This document shows, piece by piece, positions 1 through 7,332 of a stretch of 64,000 nt of DNA; position 1 is the stretch's first letter; the number at the start of each line of letters is the position of its first letter. The position numbers and the translations under genes are program-made. Under the pieces are notes generated by a model. It was not told the origin of the DNA and did no database searches. It was given only the letters and a program-made list of their open reading frames with translations. Source of the stretch: Pseudoalteromonas luteoviolacea (GTDB lineage Bacteria > Pseudomonadota > Gammaproteobacteria > Enterobacterales > Alteromonadaceae); the NCBI RefSeq assembly GCF_001750165.1, contig NZ_CP015412.1, positions 124,001 to 188,000 on the forward strand. Direction: 5' to 3'.

Positions 1-1071
1 GCCGATATCTTCCAAAATTGCCTCATCACTTCGGTAGTCGAAACCTGCAACAATTTTGTGCGTTTCGAAAAGCGCCGTATTTTTTAGATCAAATCCTTGT
101 GAGTCGTACTCGGCAAAATACGTGTTTTGGACAACAACGCCCGCTCTATTCTCACCTTCAGGATGAGCATGTGTGATAGAGTTCTTCGTTTGATATGCAG
201 AAAAAGCGATATCAATGAGGTCATCTTGTGGCGCATAAAAGTAGTTTAATGTACTTGTAGTTCGCTCACTTTTTTGTGGCAGTGCAAAGTTTTTACGGCT
301 TGGGTGCCAGTGAGCGCGAAGTAAACGTGTGCCGTCATCATGGCGGACATCATGGCTTAAGCTAAACGATTGTGTGCTGGTTAAGTCACCACTGATTTTC
401 GCAAATCCGACTTCTTGTTCTGATTGCGAGTAAGGGATCTCGTCGCCATTACCGTCTTCCATGTTTTCAGTGTCACGTTTGATAAGTGACACAAGTGCGT
501 CTATGTCATCAGTTACACGGCCATATAGTGTCGAGCTTGCTTTAAAGCCCTCGCTATTGCCGTAATAGCCTAACTTGAATAATGCGCCAAATTGTTCATC
601 TGGGGCAAGTAAGTCTGAAGCACTTTTGGTTTTAAATCTCAGTGCGCCACCAAGTGCACCTGACCCTGAAGTTGCATCACCCGCACCAGCGACAACATCA
701 ACTTGCTTTAACAGCTCAGGCTCAATAGATAAACGACCTTGGTGGTGAAATAAGTAGCCAGCTTGTAATGCGCCGTCAATACTGACATTAAGCATGGTGT
801 CTTCAAGACCACGCACGTAAATTTTCTGTGCGACTGGGTTTGAGCCACCCACAGACACTTGTGGTAAAGATCTAAAAATGTCAGATAAGTCGTTGGCTTG
901 TAACTGGGTCAGATCAGTTTGGTCAATGATCATATCGGCGTCAGAGACCTTTCCATGAACTTCGATGATTTCAATCTTTTGCTGTTGATTGTCTGCCAAA
1001 GTAGCGGGAGACGCGAAGGTTGCTGCAGCGACAGCAAGAGCGATAGATGTGCGAGAAAAACCAAACTGCAT
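1..1071 (-). CDS. TonB-dependent outer-membrane receptor, N-terminal part (runs off window)
   Basis: The reverse strand is open from an ATG at 1071 to the window edge, so the C-terminal part of the barrel is missing. The product begins with a signal peptide ending near TLA-DNQ. A plug domain follows, with the usual features: a run ending DIFRSLPQVSVGG, then YVRGLEDTMLNVSIDG, then DVVAGAGDATSGSGALGG. Such proteins import ferric siderophores or haem across the outer membrane using TonB energy; the substrate is not readable here. It lies 139 bp downstream of a histidine kinase on the same strand and has its own Fur-box-like site 18 bp before the start. This supports an iron-uptake role. The family call is firm and the ligand is unknown. 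Confidence 0.9.
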   Translation of the reverse strand, partial: MQFGFSRTSIALAVAAATFASPATLADNQQQKIEIIEVHGKVSDADMIIDQTDLTQLQANDLSDIFRSLPQVSVGGSNPVAQKIYVRGLEDTMLNVSIDGALQAGYLFHHQGRLSIEPELLKQVDVVAGAGDATSGSGALGGALRFKTKSASDLLAPDEQFGALFKLGYYGNSEGFKASSTLYGRVTDDIDALVSLIKRDTENMEDGNGDEIPYSQSEQEVGFAKISGDLTSTQSFSLSHDVRHDDGTRLLRAHWHPSRKNFALPQKSERTTSTLNYFYAPQDDLIDIAFSAYQTKNSITHAHPEGENRAGVVVQNTYFAEYDSQGFDLKNTALFETHKIVAGFDYRSDEAILEDIG

Positions 1072-1088
1072 TGGTGTGTTCCTTTATC

Positions 1089-1107
1089 TTAAATGAAAAT
1101 GGTTATC
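1089..1107. promoter_or_regulatory. Fur-box-like operator before the TonB receptor
   Basis: This 19-base site matches the classical Fur box at 13 of 19 positions by eye, including the AATGA core and the TTATC end. It sits immediately upstream of the receptor start codon, where a repressor would block transcription. The match is imperfect, so binding is inferred. Confidence 0.55.
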
Positions 1108-1210
1108 AATACGCGTGTATTATTCATGGTTTTGTCCCAAAACAAAGCACTTTTACAACTGTTACATTTACAGTGACAATTGGGCTGGAGTAGTGACTAA
1201 AAAACCGGCG

Positions 1211-2548
1211 TTAAAGTTCTATGACGATACACAGGCCTGAATCTAAATTGTTTTGCGCATGAATATGCCCGTTGAGTCGTTCCATTTGGCGTTTGCATAG
1301 AGCAAGCCCTAAACCGAATGAATCGCTATCGGGCTGCGTATGTGAATAGCCATGGCTGCGATAGAAGGGTTTGAAAATATCTGTCAGTTCACTGTCTGAC
1401 ACGCCAGGTCCATCATCAATGATTTGAATGGTGGTGTTGTTGAGGGTCACTAAGATGCGACTCTCTGCAAAGCGGCTGGCATTTCTCAAAACATTCTCAA
1501 TGACTTGGCCAAGCACTCTGGCATCACTATTGAGTGTTTTGGAGTCGGGCAGCTCGAGGTTAATCTGCAAATGAGGGGCTTCGAACTTCACTTCTTCAGC
1601 AATACAGTCAATTAAGTCGACCAAATCAAAAGGGGTGTTTTCCGTATCTGTTTGTGGACAGAAGCGTTCATTTTCGAGCCAAGTGAGTGTTAGGGTGTTT
1701 TCGGCAAGCTCTCGCATGGTATGGGTATTTTTGGTCACGCGATTGAGCATATCTTGTTGGTCTAATCCTGATTTATGGCACTCCAGCGCGGTTTCAATGC
1801 GGGCTATCGGTGTGCGAATTTCATGAGAAAAATCAGCAATAAACTGCCTTTGTGCGCGAATGGTGTTGGCGGTGCAGTTGGCCATTTTGTCAAAGGTGGC
1901 TGCAATTTGCTTAAACTCGGCATCACGACTAGAGATTTTGTCGCCAATACGGCTGTCTAAGTCTCCATCTGCAAAGGCGCGGGTACTTTGCTCAAGTTGC
2001 TTGAGCGGCTTCATTATGGCGCGATATAACAGCCAGCAAATGCCGGTTAAAACTAAAAAGGGCACACAAAATTGCAGTAAAATATAGGCAATATGCCAAT
2101 AATTACCTGGGCGCATGTGGCTTGGTAACTGGATCAAAAAGTGGGTTTTGTCATCTGCAAACGGAATGTCCATGACAGGGTTACGAGCAAAGTATAAGTG
2201 GATTTTCCATCTTACATCCCGACCAAGGGTAAACTCGTCTAGGTAGTACTGCTGAAGCTGCGTGCCTGCCAGTGGCGTCAATTCGCGTTGTACCACCGCA
2301 GCCCAAGTACCATGGCTTTGTTCTATGTTTTTTACATAGGTACTGAGCGCAGCCATGTCACCAGCCAAATACAGTTGCTCAGCTTGTTTACCCAGTTTGA
2401 TAAGTTCTTGCTGATGCTCGACTTTTATTTTACTCATTCGAAACTCAGTGTGATTGACCAAGTAGTCAATCACGGCAAAGAGCAAAATAGAGCCTGCAAT
2501 GACTAACGCACACAGGCGTAAAAAGTAAGAAGCCCTAAGATTGAACAT
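1211..2548 (-). CDS. Sensor histidine kinase (RstB-like)
   Basis: This is a 445-residue inner-membrane sensor kinase. A TM helix at about residues 7-30 and a second at about 153-176 flank a periplasmic sensor of about 120 residues. A HAMP segment follows, then the HisKA motif FSHEIRTP with phospho-acceptor His242. The ATPase domain carries an N box (ENVLRNASR), a G1 box (DDGPGV) and a G2 box (FGLGLAL). I chose the ATG at 2548 because it puts the first helix at the N terminus and overlaps the response-regulator end by only 14 bases, which suggests translational coupling; a longer frame from 2608 is less likely. The signal is unknown. The Fur-like sites and TonB receptor nearby suggest a link to iron or envelope state. 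Confidence 0.88.
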   Translation of the reverse strand: MFNLRASYFLRLCALVIAGSILLFAVIDYLVNHTEFRMSKIKVEHQQELIKLGKQAEQLYLAGDMAALSTYVKNIEQSHGTWAAVVQRELTPLAGTQLQQYYLDEFTLGRDVRWKIHLYFARNPVMDIPFADDKTHFLIQLPSHMRPGNYWHIAYILLQFCVPFLVLTGICWLLYRAIMKPLKQLEQSTRAFADGDLDSRIGDKISSRDAEFKQIAATFDKMANCTANTIRAQRQFIADFSHEIRTPIARIETALECHKSGLDQQDMLNRVTKNTHTMRELAENTLTLTWLENERFCPQTDTENTPFDLVDLIDCIAEEVKFEAPHLQINLELPDSKTLNSDARVLGQVIENVLRNASRFAESRILVTLNNTTIQIIDDGPGVSDSELTDIFKPFYRSHGYSHTQPDSDSFGLGLALCKRQMERLNGHIHAQNNLDSGLCIVIEL

Positions 2549-3230
2549 GCAAACGATACCCTTTGCCATGCACTGTGGTGATAGACTCTGGGCTGAGCCC
2601 AACTGCAACGAGCTTTTTACGCAAGCGGCTCAGGTGCATATCTAAACTGCGGTCATATCGGCTGAATTGACGCTCCAGTACACTTTGATATAAAAACGCT
2701 TTACTGAGTGTCTCTTTATGGTTGTGTGCTAACTGCCATAACAATTTAAATTGAATGGCGGTGATGTCTAGCGGCTCTGTGTTATACGCAGCAAGCTGTT
2801 TTTGTCTGTCTAAATGTAGGTCAGACAGGGTAATTTCAAAAGGCGTTTGTGCTTGTGTATGGCTAGCATGAACACGCCTTAAAATGGCTTCAATGCGCAG
2901 AACTAGCTCATCCAAATTAAAGGGCTTAGATAAATAGTCATCCGCTCCCAAGCTTAAGCCTTTTATACGCTCTTGCTCAGCACCACAGGCGGATAAAATC
3001 AAGACAGGCGTGTGTTTTATTTTTCTTAACTGGGCCAAAATTTCATAGCCTTCCATACTCGGCAAGCGAATGTCTAAGATAATGAGGTCGTAATCCACCG
3101 CGAGTGCTTGGCTAAGCCCTTGTTCTCCATCATGAAGACAGTCGACCTGATAGCCTCGGTTATTTAGTAGGGCGCATACTTGCTGGTTGAGAGTAATGTC
3201 GTCTTCTACGACTAAAATACGGTTGTTCAC
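2535..3230 (-). CDS. OmpR/PhoB-family response regulator
   Basis: This 231-residue DNA-binding response regulator is paired with the downstream kinase. The receiver domain has the acidic pair in VVEDD (residues 8-11), phospho-acceptor Asp53 in LIILDIRLP, and Lys102 in SKPF. The C-terminal winged helix ends with the typical HGKGYRL motif. The frame is open up to 3344, but the GTG at 3230 starts just before the receiver strand NRILVVED and gives the usual family length. The longer version would place a Fur-like site inside the gene. It is probably the first gene of a regulator-kinase operon. Confidence 0.88.
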   Translation of the reverse strand: MNNRILVVEDDITLNQQVCALLNNRGYQVDCLHDGEQGLSQALAVDYDLIILDIRLPSMEGYEILAQLRKIKHTPVLILSACGAEQERIKGLSLGADDYLSKPFNLDELVLRIEAILRRVHASHTQAQTPFEITLSDLHLDRQKQLAAYNTEPLDITAIQFKLLWQLAHNHKETLSKAFLYQSVLERQFSRYDRSLDMHLSRLRKKLVAVGLSPESITTVHGKGYRLHVQS

Positions 3231-3244
3231 AGATCTGTGTCTTC

Positions 3245-3263
3245 TAAAATGAGAATGATTGTA
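3245..3263. promoter_or_regulatory. Fur-box-like operator before the response regulator
   Basis: By eye it matches 13 of 19 positions of the Fur consensus, including AAATGA and ATT. It lies 15 bp upstream of the chosen GTG start of the response regulator. With the similar site before the TonB receptor, it suggests that both transcription units respond to iron. Confidence 0.45.
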
Positions 3264-3471
3264 TTTTAAGATTATTGCGCTTGTGCATACAATAGTGACT
3301 AGGTCGAATTGTGAACAGATGTTTGCTGTATGAGTTTTTTTCAAATGAAATAGGCTGTATTTGAGGGTGGTACTTAATGCGTGACTAATTTGGCGGGCAC
3401 TGTGTGTATTGCACGATGATATGTGATGTTGAAATACAGTCTCGGATACAAACTAAATTAAGGAATGACAC

Positions 3472-4578
3472 ATGTTAAGGTTAATATCTATCAAGTTATC
3501 ACTGTTGGTGGCTTTTCTCAGTTGCAGTAGCGTATTGTTGTCCAGCACTGCGTCTGCAAAAAGTTATCAAGCGACGCACCATGCCATTGTTTACGAAGGG
3601 CGAGTCAGCAAGCATTACAGCAAAGGTCAGGTTGAGTTTAACTGGCCGGGCACGCAACTCAAAACCAAGTTAGTCGGTAAATCACTGAAGGTGACGTTGG
3701 CAGGGTATGGCGACCAGTTTGATGTGCTGGTGGACGGTAAACTACATAAAAAAATTGTGACCAATGCAAATGGCAATTTTGAAGAGCATGTTGTTTTTAC
3801 ACAGCAAGAAACCAAAATGGTCGAGATTGAAATCGTCAAACGCTGGGAAAACTACGGTAACAATACCAAAATACTGAGCTTTTCAACGGATGGCCGTTTA
3901 GAAGGAATTTGGCAGCAACAACCGCATATTTTATTTGTTGGTGACTCTATCAGTGCTGGTTTTGGCAGTGAATCAACTAAACGTCAGTGTTCTTGGCAGG
4001 AGATAGTCGATAGTAGCAATGCCAGAGTGGCTTTTCCTTATTTGACAGCCGCTATGCTTGACGCCAGCTTCACACAAGTTTCTTATTCAGGGCTGGGCTT
4101 AATTCGCAATTGGAGCGGTAACGACCCACACCATGACCTGCGTACTTATTTAGACAAAGCCTCTGCGGTATTTGGCGATAATAAAGCGTATGAAGATACA
4201 CATCCAGATTTGGTTGTGATTGAGGTAGGCACGAACGATTTCAGTACAGATCCCCAACCTCACGAACCTTGGACAACCATTGAAGAAGTCAAAGCCGACT
4301 GGATCTCTACTATGGTCGAGTTCGTCAATACGGTACGTTATCGCTATCCGAATGCACCCATTATTTTTATGCCAAGACCAGCTTATCCCTATGATTTCAT
4401 CATTCCTGCGACATTAGAGGCAAAAGCCAAGCTTGAAGAGCAAGGGGTTGATAAGTTGTACTCACATACTTTTTCATCGCCATTAGAGGGGTGTATTTGG
4501 CATCCGACTGAGGCTGAGCACACGGATATCGCGAATAAACTGTCTGCGTTTATCAATTCGAACGGATTGTTAGATTAA
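3472..4578 (+). CDS. Secreted carbohydrate esterase, CE2-like SGNH/GDSL hydrolase
   Basis: The product is 368 residues with a signal peptide ending near STASA-KS. Residues about 35-140 form a beta-rich jelly-roll module, as in CE2 esterases. The SGNH hydrolase domain follows. Block I is VGDSIS with the nucleophile serine near residue 159, block III is GTND, and the catalytic His is in the HPTEAEH segment near residue 344. CE2 enzymes remove acetyl groups from xylan, glucomannan or similar polysaccharides. A good ribosome-binding site (AAGGAA) precedes the ATG. The gene stands alone, divergent from the two-component system, and ends at an intrinsic terminator. Exact substrate unknown. Confidence 0.85.
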   Translation: MLRLISIKLSLLVAFLSCSSVLLSSTASAKSYQATHHAIVYEGRVSKHYSKGQVEFNWPGTQLKTKLVGKSLKVTLAGYGDQFDVLVDGKLHKKIVTNANGNFEEHVVFTQQETKMVEIEIVKRWENYGNNTKILSFSTDGRLEGIWQQQPHILFVGDSISAGFGSESTKRQCSWQEIVDSSNARVAFPYLTAAMLDASFTQVSYSGLGLIRNWSGNDPHHDLRTYLDKASAVFGDNKAYEDTHPDLVVIEVGTNDFSTDPQPHEPWTTIEEVKADWISTMVEFVNTVRYRYPNAPIIFMPRPAYPYDFIIPATLEAKAKLEEQGVDKLYSHTFSSPLEGCIWHPTEAEHTDIANKLSAFINSNGLLD

Positions 4579-4602
4579 AGAGCATTTAAAGTCACTTTGT
4601 AT

Positions 4603-4643
4603 AAGCCCGTCTGCAAAACTGTACATTGTAGATGGGCTTTTTG
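4603..4643 (+). terminator. Intrinsic terminator after the CE2-like esterase
   Basis: Inverted arms AGCCCGTCT and AGATGGGCT (one G-T pair) enclose a short loop and are followed by a T-run. Confidence 0.75.
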
Positions 4644-4720
4644 ATTTAGGTATGCACAATAAAAAAGATGATTTTAAAACTATATAAAACGCATTGTTGG
4701 CGATTGAGCGTTTTGCTATT

Positions 4721-4752
4721 AAATAAAATAAAACGCCCACAATGAGTGGACG
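4721..4752 (-). terminator. Intrinsic terminator after the second micropeptide gene
   Basis: On the reverse strand the arms CGTCCAC and GTGGGCG are followed by a T-rich tract. It closes the HTH/peptide/membrane locus. The same hairpin and about 45 flanking bases recur at 6778-6848 after the NfeD gene. Confidence 0.65.
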
Positions 4753-4764
4753 ATGCATAGAAGG

Positions 4765-4908
4765 TTATTTTGCAGGGAAGTATTCGTCAATGCGTTGTTG
4801 TTTAGGGCCAGAGCCTCTGCCGTGGGTTATAAATGCACCGATGACCTGTGTGAGTCGCTATTTATCCTTAATTAGCTGTTTTTGCTGCTTTAGTTTTGTG
4901 TTTTGCAT
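4765..4908 (-). pseudogene. Second micropeptide of the GxGSGPxQQ family, with in-frame TAG
   Basis: An ATG at 4908 with a good ribosome-binding site (AAGGA) opens a frame of 47 sense-plus-TAG codons ending at a TAA at 4765. Codon 17 (4858-4860) is an amber TAG. Ignoring it, the peptide is Lys/Gln-rich at the N terminus, then LTQVIGAF, then GRGSGPKQQ and an acidic/aromatic tail. The intact peptide at 5661-5828 has the same layout: basic N terminus, QLKQV, then GKGSGPRQQ. The likely readings are a decayed duplicate, a truncated 16-residue product, or a sequencing error. A hairpin (4932-4952) lies just upstream of the ribosome-binding site and a terminator follows the gene. Confidence 0.6.
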
Positions 4909-4931
4909 AGTCAGTCCTTCATACGTTTTTT

Positions 4932-4952
4932 AAGGCGCAAAAACTGCGCCTT
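4932..4952. repeat. Perfect inverted repeat upstream of the second micropeptide
   Basis: Arms AAGGCGCA and TGCGCCTT are separated by five bases. No T-run follows on either strand in the right place, so it is not a plain terminator. It lies 24 bases before the micropeptide start and could shape mRNA processing or translation. Confidence 0.5.
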
Positions 4953-5054
4953 GGTAGTGGATTATTTGGTAGGCTTAATATGAATTCATTCACTATTGAA
5001 ATAACCGCCAGCTCGATAATAAAAAATAAGGGCTAATCGTGTTTTTAGTGAGCT

Positions 5055-5660
5055 TTATTCTTTTTCAACTGAGTGCTTCTCTTCAGAGCGGTGAGCATAC
5101 ACACTGGCAAACAAACAGGTAGCAGTTAAGCCAATTAAAATAGATTTGTAAAGTTCTATGTTGTAATACATATGTGTAATATCCCAAAGGTGCCTAACTT
5201 GCTCTTCCGGAAAGCCGAGTCTATCTAAATTACGTATGAAGTTTTCACCTAATGCATATATATCTACAAAGCATGTAAGCATAGACACATAGAATAAGCT
5301 GTTCGCCATATCAAATAATTTCGGCTCTTCTCTTAAAAAATAAACAGCTGACTTTCTGCAGTATATACAGACGAGCATACCAAATGTTAATGAGGTGGAA
5401 AAGTACCAAATATTTTCCGTAAAGCCTGTATACTGTCCGTATACAAAATTATTTAATACTAAAACTATGATAAGCTCAGCTATGGAAAAAATTAAAATAT
5501 ACAAAAGAAACACGTTTATTTTTGGTAAATGAGTTGTTTTAAAAAAAGCGAAAGCCAAGCACGCTATGTATATAATTGTTGTATAAATGGGTGTGGTCAT
5601 GCTGTAAAGAATAAAACTAAGCGTGATAAAGAAAAGCATTAGCTTGGTAAATGGTTTCAC
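5055..5660 (-). CDS. Multi-pass membrane protein of unknown function
   Basis: The product has 201 residues with about five hydrophobic helices (near residues 7-20, 25-42, 48-70, 85-103 and 118-138, with a further one near 170-190) and a charged C-terminal tail (HRSEEKHSVEKE). I recognise no catalytic motif and no family. It starts at a GTG at 5660, directly after the stop codon of the 55-residue peptide gene. A strong AAGGAGG site lies inside the end of that gene, so the two are almost certainly translationally coupled. Context suggests a partner of the peptide, for example an exporter, receptor or immunity protein; that is inference only. Confidence 0.75.
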   Translation of the reverse strand: MKPFTKLMLFFITLSFILYSMTTPIYTTIIYIACLAFAFFKTTHLPKINVFLLYILIFSIAELIIVLVLNNFVYGQYTGFTENIWYFSTSLTFGMLVCIYCRKSAVYFLREEPKLFDMANSLFYVSMLTCFVDIYALGENFIRNLDRLGFPEEQVRHLWDITHMYYNIELYKSILIGLTATCLFASVYAHRSEEKHSVEKE

Positions 5661-5828
5661 TCAACCTCCTTGGAGTTCATTTTGAGTAACCGTTACTGGA
5701 GAATAGTCAATGGCTACGCTTTGCTGTCTAGGCCCAGAGCCTTTACCTGGGTTTCTTCTAGCACAAACCTGTTTGAGCTGACTTTTTTTATTGGTCAGGT
5801 GTTTGTGGTTTATTTTCATGTTTTTCAT
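5661..5828 (-). CDS. 55-residue micropeptide with GKGSGPRQQ motif
   Basis: This frame runs from an ATG at 5828 to a TGA abutting the GTG of the membrane-protein gene. The first 20 residues are very basic (many Lys, Asn, His), followed by a single Cys in VCARR, the motif GKGSGPRQQ, and a tail ending ELQGG. There is no signal peptide or membrane helix. Its first 41 bases overlap the end of the HTH gene in another frame. Three facts support it as real: the coupling on both sides, the AAGGAGG site at its end serving the next gene, and a second copy of the same peptide type at 4765-4908. The basic leader and short conserved core recall signalling or modified peptides, but no processing enzyme is adjacent. 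Function unknown. Confidence 0.6.
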   Translation of the reverse strand: MKNMKINHKHLTNKKSQLKQVCARRNPGKGSGPRQQSVAIDYSPVTVTQNELQGG

Positions 5829-6117
5829 CAGAGGCCTCTAATTCGTATTTTTTTTCAATACAAGCGTTATTGTATTTTCCAGCAACGCCAGCCATGGAGG
5901 CTATAAAACCATACACATTTATTTTACATCCATTGTGTAATTTAGTTAATACACTTTGAGGAAACTCAGACGTCCCATTCAGATAGTTGTTCATTGTACT
6001 GCGTGATACACCCGCTTTTTTGCAGCCTTTTGAAACAGAGCCTTGTTTTGCAATGAGTTCTTTCCTTACAAAGTGCCTCAGCTTTTCCCCGAATTTAAAC
6101 GGGTCAATTTCATCCAT
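5788..6117 (-). CDS. Small helix-turn-helix DNA-binding protein
   Basis: The product has 109 residues. Residues about 10-60 look like a Cro/XRE-type helix-turn-helix, with the segment KGCKKAGVSRSTMNNYLNG as the turn and recognition helix. A less conserved, charged C-terminal tail follows. It is the first gene of the HTH / micropeptide / membrane-protein series, and its last 41 bases overlap the micropeptide start. A divergent XRE regulator begins 166 bp away. It is probably the local regulator of the locus. The family is clear at the fold level only. Confidence 0.7.
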   Translation of the reverse strand: MDEIDPFKFGEKLRHFVRKELIAKQGSVSKGCKKAGVSRSTMNNYLNGTSEFPQSVLTKLHNGCKINVYGFIASMAGVAGKYNNACIEKKYELEASDEKHENKPQTPDQ

Positions 6118-6282
6118 AACCTAAACACCAGATTAAAAGTTAAATGAATACTAACTTTCTGTATCTGTTTTATCAACAAGTGTTGGTGGTGGTAATTGTA
6201 ATGAAGTTGTCCAGATTCTGGAACACGGCTTCTGTTAAATTGTGTGTACTCATTATTTTATAAGGTTTGGAAGGAAATCATC

Positions 6283-6633
6283 ATGACCTTTGAATACGCT
6301 ATTGAATCTAACTATACAACGACTAACTATACCACGAATAACTGTACTACGAAGAGAAGCTTTATACACAACAGGCCTGTTAGGCAGCTGCGTGTATCGC
6401 AGTTTAAAGCGAATATGCAAAAATCCATTCGTCGATTAAGGAAAAGTAAAAAATTAACGCAAAGGCAGCTTGGTAATATTCTAGGTGTTGATCAGGCAAC
6501 CATCAGTAATTTTGAAAGTGGTAAAACGGTTATGACGTTAGATCTTGCCTATGAGCTTATTTTAGTTTTTGGTTGTGATTTTTATATTGAGTGTGATTTA
6601 TCTGGGATTATGAGTTTACCTAAAGCCAGTTAG
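6283..6633 (+). CDS. XRE-family transcriptional regulator
   Basis: The product has 116 residues from the ATG at 6283, which follows a good AAGGAA site; a longer frame from 6244 lacks one. The N-terminal 40 residues are low complexity, with repeated Tyr/Thr/Asn triplets (TTTNY, TTNN). A canonical HTH_3 domain occupies about residues 45-100: SKKLTQRQLGNILGVDQATI, then SNFESGK. It is divergent from the HTH/micropeptide operon and could control it, itself, or both. There is no toxin partner next to it. Confidence 0.8.
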   Translation: MTFEYAIESNYTTTNYTTNNCTTKRSFIHNRPVRQLRVSQFKANMQKSIRRLRKSKKLTQRQLGNILGVDQATISNFESGKTVMTLDLAYELILVFGCDFYIECDLSGIMSLPKAS

Positions 6634-6777
6634 AAATATATTAAATGTTGTTTAAATTGAGCTGTGTAATATATTATAAAAAATAAGTGCTGAAGATAAT
6701 TTATAGTCGATTTTATGTTGTGGCTTGGCAAATTGCTCAGCATTATATATTTTCGGAGTTAAATAACCCACGGTTTC

Positions 6778-6848
6778 AATACAACGCCTTGATGGCGATT
6801 GAGCGATTTGCTGTGAAATAAAAACGCCCACATTAAGTGGGCGATGTG
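6778..6848. repeat. Copy of a 70-bp intergenic repeat also present at 4681-4755
   Basis: Both copies share GGCGATTGAGCG, TTTGCT, AAATAAA and the terminator hairpin with arms CGCCCAC and GTGG. They lie downstream of two unrelated reverse-strand genes, so the 3' ends of those transcripts are homologous. Confidence 0.6.
6815..6843 (-). terminator. Intrinsic terminator after the nfeD-like gene
   Basis: Read on the reverse strand, perfect arms CGCCCAC (7 bp) around a 5-base loop end in a T-run (TTTTTATTT). Confidence 0.8.
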
Positions 6849-6873
6849 TTTAGCGTTACTCTGTAGAGTCGTA

Positions 6874-7329
6874 TTATTCAGTAGGTGCGACCCAGAGTAC
6901 ACCAACAGATTTTTCGACCACTTTAACCTGTACGCCTTTTTCGATTTCCGTTTTACTTTTCAATTGCCATTGAATACCAGAATATTGATAAAAGACGGGG
7001 CTTTCATTATTTAGGTCTTGCTCTAGCGTAAAGCTAATATCAGCAAAGTCACTGTCTACTTTTTTGCTATCTTGTTGCGACTGCATTGCTTTGAGTGGTT
7101 TCCATAACACACCAGCAAGCAAGGCTGTCAGTACGCCATTTATCCATGCAGCGTTTAATAAGCTTGGCTCAACGAGTCCAAAGTACATAAATACGCCGCT
7201 GGTAATGAGGGATAAACCCAAGAAAAACAGTACAAAGGTGGCAAACCCCAAGACGATTACCTCAATACAAAGGGCAACCAAGCCAAAGATGATCAGTGCT
7301 TGGGGTAGATTGTCAGTTATAAACGTCAT
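6874..7329 (-). CDS. NfeD-family membrane protein
   Basis: The product has 151 residues. Two or three TM helices occupy about residues 10-75, and a C-terminal OB-fold domain of about 60 residues contains YSGIQWQLKS and ends VGVLWVAP. This is the short NfeD type that pairs with SPFH proteins in membrane microdomains. It starts three bases after the stop of the QmcA-like gene on the same strand, the normal gene pairing for this family. A terminator follows, so the two genes form a complete operon. Partnering with the SPFH protein is inferred from the family. Confidence 0.88.
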   Translation of the reverse strand: MTFITDNLPQALIIFGLVALCIEVIVLGFATFVLFFLGLSLITSGVFMYFGLVEPSLLNAAWINGVLTALLAGVLWKPLKAMQSQQDSKKVDSDFADISFTLEQDLNNESPVFYQYSGIQWQLKSKTEIEKGVQVKVVEKSVGVLWVAPTE

Positions 7330-7332
7330 AAC

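Noticed and set aside
4742..4933. 63-residue forward-strand frame
   Set aside because: It is the mirror of the second micropeptide on the reverse strand; that strand has the ribosome-binding site and the conserved motif.
5670..5906. 78-residue forward-strand frame
   Set aside because: It is the mirror of the first micropeptide and the HTH gene, with no start context.
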